From Antedon bifida (lineage: Eukaryota > Echinodermata > Crinoidea > Comatulida > Antedonidae): a DNA stretch of 64,000 nucleotides. Location of the stretch: assembly GCA_963402885.1 (NCBI GenBank), contig OY727096.1:31663820-31727819 (forward strand), written 5' to 3'. Below are positions 37,601-46,600 of this stretch, in pieces (the stretch's first letter is position 1; the number at the start of each line of letters is the position of its first letter). The translations under genes were made by a program, and so were the position numbers. The notes under the pieces are model-generated. The model had not been told where the DNA came from. It searched no databases and saw only the letters and a list, made by a program, of their open reading frames with translations.

Positions 37601-40600
37601 CAAGCAATATCTCATTCACTGTACATTACCATGTAAAGCAATGCTATCGTATTATCACCGTTTCAATAGCTTGTTTGTAAAACCTTATGGGAGGTATGTC
37701 TAATCAAATTGCATGTAAGTACTCTTTAAAACAACAGACTTGTATTATCACCCACAGCTGACAGTAGAAAATGAAGAGTTGAAGGCAGCAAGAGATATTT
37801 TGAAGCAAGAGAGAACTGTACTACATAATAAGTTATCAACGCTGCAGGTTGAACACCGAGAAACAGATATAAAAATTAGGAAAGAACGTGAAGAATGGGA
37901 TATTGAGAAATTACAATATTTGAAGCACTGTAATGAAAACAATAACGCTAAACAATTTAAATATAATCAGGAACTTGAACGTTTGAAGAAAGAAAAAAAC
38001 AACCTTGAATTCCAGATCAATGAGATGGAAATCAAAATTGAAGAGCTTGAGAAGAAAGTGTTGGAACGAGAACAAAGAATTGCGTCAGTTCAACAGACGC
38101 TGAAACAAATGGAAGACGACTGGGGAGCAGAAAGAAGGAGAATAAACGACAATTTTGAAAAAGAATTAAAACTTCGTGCACATGAAACTAAAATTGATTT
38201 GGAAGAAAAAGAGCTTGAAATTCGATGCAAGGTTCGTGAAATTGGTGAACTTAAAGAAAAGATTAAAGATTTTGACAAAGACAATGCAATTCAATTGAAT
38301 CTAATTCATGATCTAGAAAGAATGCAAAATGAAAAAGAGGCAAAATGGGCTGGAGAACGAAAAGAACTGATCAATCAAACCCACAAAACGGACGCAGAGA
38401 AACAAAATATTCAGCAGGCAGCAGTATGTGATAATTCGCAAGTGGCGTCTGAAGGAAAAACATGGGAGAGCGAACGATCTAAATTAATAGCTGATATCAA
38501 ATCTTTAACATCTACGTTATCTAATAAAGAAGAATCTTGGAAAGCCGAACGAGTTAAATACTTAAGTGATATAAAAGACTTACGACTTAAACTTCGTACT
38601 ATTGATGATATAACAGAAAAACGAAATACAGAACTTTGTACAAAACTTGAAGCCGCCAACGAAATGTCCGAATCATTGAAAGCCAGTGAGAGTTCGTTTA
38701 AAGATGAGCGTCAACGTCTAATGAAAGAGGTATATTTCAATAAATATATATGCATGTTATCTTAAAACTTATTTAGGATTAGCCCAGTCGATCTAACCGA
38801 GTTGGTTAAACCAATTATGTACAAAGCTAAATAATGCTTTGCTGACTGATCTCAATAAATTAGAAAAATTAATTCTTCTTCTTGGAATGTGAATAGGAAC
38901 TTAACTATAGCGTAAATGGTGGTTTGCATGTTTACCTTCCAATCCTAAGATCCTGGGTTCAATTCTGACATATTACCAGCTAGGATGTACCTCGAATTAA
39001 ACTTTATAAGCATGGTAAAGTTTATCTATCTGAGTTGGATGTGTTAGAAAAACATACAAATACATACTGTAGGCCTAGAATTTTATCTTCAACCGGAACC
39101 GAATGTTCCACATAATCGTTGAATATAGGATATACTTGCTTTCTAATGGAGAATTTCTTTTTACAGATTGAACAAAGAGATAATTTAATCGAAGAAGCGA
39201 ATAAGAAAATAGAGACTTTACGAGTAAACTTAGAATCCCAACGTGAGGAACTAAACAATACTAAGATCGAGATATTGGATAGGCATCAGAGAGAGGAGAA
39301 GTTACTTCGAACCGAAGCTGCAGCCCATAAGTTTAGACTTGAAAGTGAAACAAAACTGTTCAGAGAAGAAAGCAAATATTTAGAAGATCAGATGCAATAC
39401 GAAATAAGGCAGCGGTGTTTTTACGAAACCACTTCATTGGAAGCAAAGAGAGAAGTTGGATCTATCAAAAGTCAACTAGAAGTTTTGAAAGTAGACCTAG
39501 CAGCAGCAAAGGCTGATCATGAAAGAGAAGCATTAATAGTAAATATATTTTAAGTTTAATATCTAACATAATCTAACAGGCTTAACGTGTGAATTAAATA
39601 ATTTTTATAATATTTAATTTAAACACTTTAGATAATCATTCTAAAAGATGCAGACATGATGAAATCCATGGTCATCATTACTCTAAAAAGATCTAGGCCT
39701 AATCATGACGTATTAAGTATCTCGATTATTTTAAGTTTATGTAGTTTATAACCAAAACGGTCATGATTGAGAATCAATTACAACTAAATGAATGCCACTC
39801 TAACTAAGAGAGGTGACTTAATGCATTTAAGTTTATACTAACAAGTTAAATTCTGTACTTAGGCCAAACGAAGTAAACAGCTATTGGAAGAAATACAACG
39901 AGAAAAACGAGAGGTACACGCTCAACTTACATCTGAAACTCAACGAGCAGAGGTCATTCAAAAGAATTATGTTGACGAAAAATCAGGATGGGACATTATG
40001 CGCAATGAACTTCAAGCAAAGATTCAGAGAGTAAGCTATTTATTAATGATATTCTGGTTCACTTCGGTCTAATCTAGAGCATAATAGATACATTAAAACA
40101 ATAACTTATATCATAATCCAGTATTTCTTATTCAATGCAATAGTGCTAGGATATGTACCACACATGAATAAACACTCTAGTAACATAACATCTAACAATC
40201 AGACACTAATGTATAAACAAGTAAATTCAATTAACTTTATTGGTTTTAGTTGGAACTACAAGGAAAGAAAAAGTTAAAACACGAAGAACTTGAAGCAAGG
40301 TTGAAGATGGCATGGGATAAAGAGCGTACCGAGCACCGCCGTGTCATCTCGGACCTTCATAATAAAACCATTGAGCTTCGTCGTCAGGTAGAGAATAGCG
40401 CAGTAAAGTGGCATCGAGAGAGGGCTGCTCTTCAAGAAAACTTCGGAAGAGAAAGAAAACTTCTTGAAGATGATCGGCAAAGGGCTGAAAGTCGAATAAG
40501 TGAGGTATGCAAAGAGTAAAATTAAGGCTTGTAGACTAATCTTGGTCATTTAGGTTATGACAAACTTGCTATTCCTTCCTAAAACGCCTAAAAAGTACGT

Positions 40601-43600
40601 TCATAACATAATATGAATGCTAATCATGATCGTGAATGACAAATGAATGTCCATGCTATCATTAAAACTAATTCAAAATAATGTTTATATAGCTTCTTCG
40701 AAAGCATACAGTTGTTGAAGAGTCTTACCAGAGAACGTCTGAAATGGAGGCCAGGTTACTTCAGGAACGTGATTTATGGACAGTTGAAAGATACGATCTA
40801 CAAAAACGATTACAAGAAAACATGACGTCACGAAGACTCGAGTTGAGTAGAATTGAGGCCCTTTTTTCTGAGGTAAAATCATGTACATACTGTATCATAT
40901 GTAGAAATGAATTACAAACATTACCATTCGTTGTTTATTAAATAACATTTATGATGTGACCTGACAATGGCAATGTGTTAGTCTTAACTATTGGATGTGT
41001 AATTAACTTCGATGATATAATAACAAACGTGTGTAAAACATGTAGCTGGTAGCAATATATAATGATGTACATATATTTATTGCAAGAAGAGACAATAAAC
41101 AGACTATAATTTTTAAAATTTAATTTTACCGCCATTTCTATATGGAAAACATATACACTAACATAGTTATATTCTCGGCACGATAGTCCTATGTAGATGC
41201 ACAAGGTTCAATATTGCAACAAAGCTGGTCTAAATCAAATTAAATGAAATGTCTACAAAGCATCCTCTGTGATGCCGGTAACAATGCAGGCATCTATACA
41301 GGATTTGCCGGCATGCCCGTGAGAAAAAGGCTCCTGTGGTCCGCCCTTTGCCCGCACGACTGGTTAAAAGTATATTTTACCGGAACTGTGTTCTGTCAAG
41401 AAGGAGCTTAATTGGATGAGAGCGTTAAGACCTAAAAAGATCGTCTCTCAAGTCAGGGTAGTGTACTGTACGCACAGTTTCCTCAGTTCCAAGATATTAA
41501 GTTCAGGGAATTTAATACATGTTTGATTTTGTTTGTTTTAAATCTCCAACCGTAATTTGTTTTAGATGAGAAGAATACGATCAGGAACTGGACTCGAGTC
41601 GCCAACGTCAAACACAGATTTTAGTGGAACTAGTCCAATGTCGGTAGGTTTTAATCTGCTTCGGAATGCACTGAAATTCCACATGTTTGCACTAGCTTCA
41701 TACAAATAAATGGTTGCATCCAAACATACTTGGTTCTAATTGTGCTGTTTTGTTTCACATTTTGGTTTGGTTAATAGTCATTGAAATTATGTTATATTTT
41801 ATTTTAAATTGTAATTGCTTCTAAAGCGATGATCAGATAATGGAATATTTTATAAAGAATGCTACTGTATCATCCTTTTTTTAAAATAGCCAATGCTGAC
41901 CTTGTTTGAATTACATTTAAATTTTTGAAATGAATTGATTAATTGGAAATTACTTTAACGTTTTACACGTTGTAACTCACTCTTTCCCACTGAAACTTTC
42001 CACTTCCTTGCGAACATACTACTACTAATATCAATCATTTTCTTCCTTCACAATGTTGCCTTAAAAACCAAATGTGTAATTAACAAGCGCAATATTTATT
42101 GTTGTCATTAAAAAAAAAATTCAAAATTATGGATGTACTACACACATTACTTTCAATACTGATCGAACTTTAGTTTAGTTTAAATCTACCCGCATCTATC
42201 TAATCATAATTCATTCCTATTTCTCCTTTTATTTCCGTTATAGTTTTGTTTATCTTAATTTGTTTGCGTTTGAATTTAATCCGTTTGTATTTTATGACAG
42301 GTTCATCAAGATTTGATAACAAACGGAAAGATTGTTTCAACCAACGTCAGTGAAAGCAAAGTGAGAAACTCCACCTCTCATGCACGTAGCAAAAGTGTTG
42401 ATCGAGCCTGTTCGATAGGGGGCGCTAACAGAAAATACAATATGGAACGATCTTATGATAAGGTTTCTCCTTCTAACTATTGTATAGAGATATCCCTTGT
42501 AAGTCCAATTAAGACTAGTGATTCGTTTTGGCGTCTGTTTGTAATTGATTGCTATTACCACCACCACATTCTCGGAAATAGACAAGCTTTTGTAATCTTA
42601 AATTATACAGTTGCAATTACAGTCAATTACGATTAAACTTGTTAGGCCTAAGTAGATACTCTTTGGTCTGGAAAAGTGTACGGGAGGTTCTATAAATAGA
42701 GGGGAAAATAGTAGCGCGCCCATGCTATTTTCTATGTGTTATTTTCTGAATTATTTAACATTTTGGACATTATTAAACAAGTAGTACAGGCAATCCAAAT
42801 TGTACAATCAAAAAAGGCCCGCATCAGCTTACATGGGTTGCAACAATGTACAGGAAGGTTTTAACTAAATAATTATTAATACTGTAGGTTATTTTAAACA
42901 TTCTGCATATTTTACGAAACATCTTTATTTAATTTGGATTGAATCCCGTATACTACCATAATCACCACCTGTCGTTGTTTCGTCGTTCAGTAAATGTGAT
43001 ACTCAATTTTGCATGTTTACACCGTTTTCTATAGAAACAAGAAGCGTTGCTTGTACTTTTATTTTGCATGTTATACATTCTTTGCTGTTATAATACGTTT
43101 TTGTAGCTTTGTGAACTAATATTATATATTCCACCTTATTATAGATGAATGGAACTAGATAACTGATGCGGTGCGATAGTCTGCAGTATAATTATACCGC
43201 TATAGGCTCACGCGGTCGGTTTGTCAATCAATCAGTCGGTTTTCCGCTCAACCGACTGTTCGCTCCGCGACGATTTGTGTAAATGGTCGTAGGAAATAAT
43301 AGCTGTTTTCGTGGTACCGTATTTTAAATTAATAAAGGCCTGCTGTATTTGAAATTATGATAGCTGGGCTACCGTGAGAAACTGTATCGTGTCGTAAAAA
43401 AATGATAATTTAGACACACACATTGACTCGATTTTTTATCAATTATTTGCACTATCGCACTCATAAACATTCATCAGAATACTATACTAAATACTAATAA
43501 TAATATATACTATAACACCTAAATAAATTCCTGTCATTTGATTGGACGATTGTGGGTCAATAGATGTTTCTATTAAACGATCTGTGTGATTTTTGTACGA

Positions 43601-46600
43601 AAACAAAATCCCCGATAAAATTCAATAGCGCCGCCTAACGCGCCTGACGTTTTGCGACCTTTTCGGTATAATAAACAATAACAACATTTAATTGAAAATC
43701 GCACTCGATTTAGACCAAAAAGCACTTTTAGCTTTAGATAATTTGTAGTATGATTTTGATTGTTTATCTTTTATTCAATCTAGTTCACATGACAGGAATC
43801 TATTTAAATCGTTTAATCTTTTTAATCTATGTACAAAACTAATGAAGGTTTTTTATTTTCCTGTTATGGCCTACAAATCATTTTCATTTGGTGAAAGCTG
43901 AAAGGCGATCATTTCACCTCATGACATTATTTGTACTATTACACTCATAAACATTCATTATTTGTATACTATTCAACCTGCTTTACTATAGCCTACCATA
44001 GTTTATTCTATAATAGTTGTGGTTTTTTTCATTGCTTCATTTCTTTGATATTAATCAAACTAACAACATTTCCTCTTTTAATCCTACATTCTTAACGCTT
44101 CAGAGGGGACAATTAACATCAAAAGATCGATCTGAAAGGTAGGTGGTTGTCACTTGTTATGTCCCTTGTTTTCTAGGCTCTGGAACAGTTAGAACAAGTC
44201 AAAATGGATCTAACAAGCTATGAGGGCCAAATTCGCACTGAATTTGCAGCTAAATTAAAAAGGTATTATCCTAAGGCTAAGTCTGTGTTTTTGCATAGTT
44301 TAAGCAAGTCACTCTGGTATAAGAGAAGGGGGAGGGATCTTAAGGTTCTGACTTGTTTATGCAAGTCACCCTGGTATAAGAGGGGTGGGGGGATCTTAAG
44401 GTTTTTAAAGTATGCACAAATGGATACAAAACGGATATAAACGCATCCGATTGACATAATAGTATATCTATTCTACTTTTAGAGCAAGATCTCAACCAGA
44501 TGTCTTAGACTCAATGGTTCGTGAACAAATATCTCCGTACAAGTCATCGAGCCTTGGACGGCCCAGTAACCGAGGTTCAGAAGGGCAGCGGTACACACGG
44601 AGCAGATCCACCGAACGTCCAGTGACCGATTGGGTGTGTAAGAATGAGTGTGTACCGAGAAGACGTCAAAACAGACCTGTAATCACATCACCAGGTCGAT
44701 TTAGTGTTAGAGGTATGCTTCGGGAAACCGACAGAAAATCGACATCATTGCCTATGGATGATCCAAGATACATTGCAGACAAGATGGAAGAAGGTTTTGT
44801 GGAGACAGTTAGAAAGGCACTAGAGCATAACCACAGTCCATCTCGTACAACCCCTCCACTAGGAAGAAATAGAAACAGAAGCCGCTGTGGAGGGCAATAC
44901 TCTGATTCTGAAATCACAACTGGTGGAGGTGGCAGTGACAGTGATTCAGAAAAAAGGTATACTGATCCTGAAAATGGCTTTTCGAGACCCTCGAGAACTT
45001 TAGAACGTCCATCTAGATTTGGATCCGGCTCAGGTCTACTTGGACAAGATATAAGAAAACGTAGTATAACAAGTCCACAGAGTTTTACTCCTCCAAGCTT
45101 GTCTCCAATGCGATCTGATTCCAGACTTCCTAGTACACCGCCAAGCTTTCTGATTCCTAAAAAGCATAGCAGTATAGGATGGTCCTCCTCGGGTACAGTG
45201 TCACCATCCCAATCGGGAACGTGCCTTACACCGGGTCTATTGCCTAAAACGAAAAGCCAAATGCAAGCTCGTGACCAAGAACGTTTGAATTCACCTAGCA
45301 CTCCAACGGGTAACGGATATAAGGTTTCTTTTGGTAGGCAATCTCCTCGCGATGACAGCAGGACAAGTTCACCCAAGTCAAACCAATCATCCACACATTC
45401 TTCTCCTCTTAGAATGTCTTCTAATGTTTATACTCCACAACCAAAAAAACATGTTACATCGAACGTAACTACGAGATCAGAAACCAGAACGACTATAACA
45501 TCTCAATCAAAGACTTCGTTGACTACACAACCAAATAGAAGTAAAACAAAGCCAGATGTCCAATTGAAACCAGCACAGAGACGAACGGTACCAATAGCTT
45601 CTGAAGAAGGATTTGATAGTGGAAGTGAAAAGTCACCTGCTCCAATGCAGACGACAGAATCTCCACTAAAACCTAAAGTCGTGTCCTCAAAATCAGCTAC
45701 TAAGAGCAAGGTAAGATAATGGTTTAAAAATAGTCACGTCATTGAAAAAGTATAAGGCTACGTTTTTGTATTAATTGGACAGAAAATGTATATGTTTAAT
45801 TAAAAATAAATAAAAATTGGTTCATGCATTCATTAAAGAATTAGACAATAGTTCAATTATGCTGTGAATATTATGGCCATTTCTCTGTTGCTTTTTGATT
45901 ATTTTGAAAAATAATATTGATACAGTTTTTGCATATACTCGGTAGTTTTGATAAAATGTAAATTACTTTGCAAAGCATTGTTTACTATGTAAGGTATTAT
46001 GCATATCAATCAATTTGAAAACAAAATGTTTACAAAATACTGTACTTGCATTTTGCTTGTAATATATTCTGCTTTTCTCCATTCTTTTAAACACATGCAG
46101 TCCAAAGAATCTAAACACTAACACCTCGATTGTGATGATGACAACTATATTTAGTACGTGGTATACGCATGCGCTATGTTGTATATTTAATAGGTGTATT
46201 TCTTAATTTATTCTTTTCTTTAAAAATAATTTGTAAAATGTGTTCATTATAGTTTTGTTAACTTATAATAGGCCTGAGGTATTAAATGCGACCGTAGTTT
46301 TTTTTAACTACCAACCATGAACATATATTTGGCTTACCAGTGGGCCAGCTACTGTACCTCTATAAATCTAAATGATAAAAGTGTATGATGTGAACGATTT
46401 TCTTAACATTTATTCACACGACCGTATTCCTTCCTTCCTTTCTTCCTAATTAATTTCTGTTTTTGCATTCTCTTTTATAACTTTTGTCTATTTTGCATGA
46501 CGGTGATTATTTTGTATCAATACTTAGATCTGATTATAGCATACCGTAACTCCCCTGTTTTACATTCGTTGATTTTTGCATGAAATATGTACAACTGTCA

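Noticed and set aside
43228-43253. CAGTCGGTT...AACCGACTG hairpin as a terminator or microRNA precursor
   Set aside because: Nine-base stem only; too short for a precursor and intrinsic terminators are not expected in this genome.
44666-45394. 242-residue open frame on the minus strand
   Set aside because: Antisense shadow of the Ser/Pro-rich exon 19, whose sense frame continues the gene.
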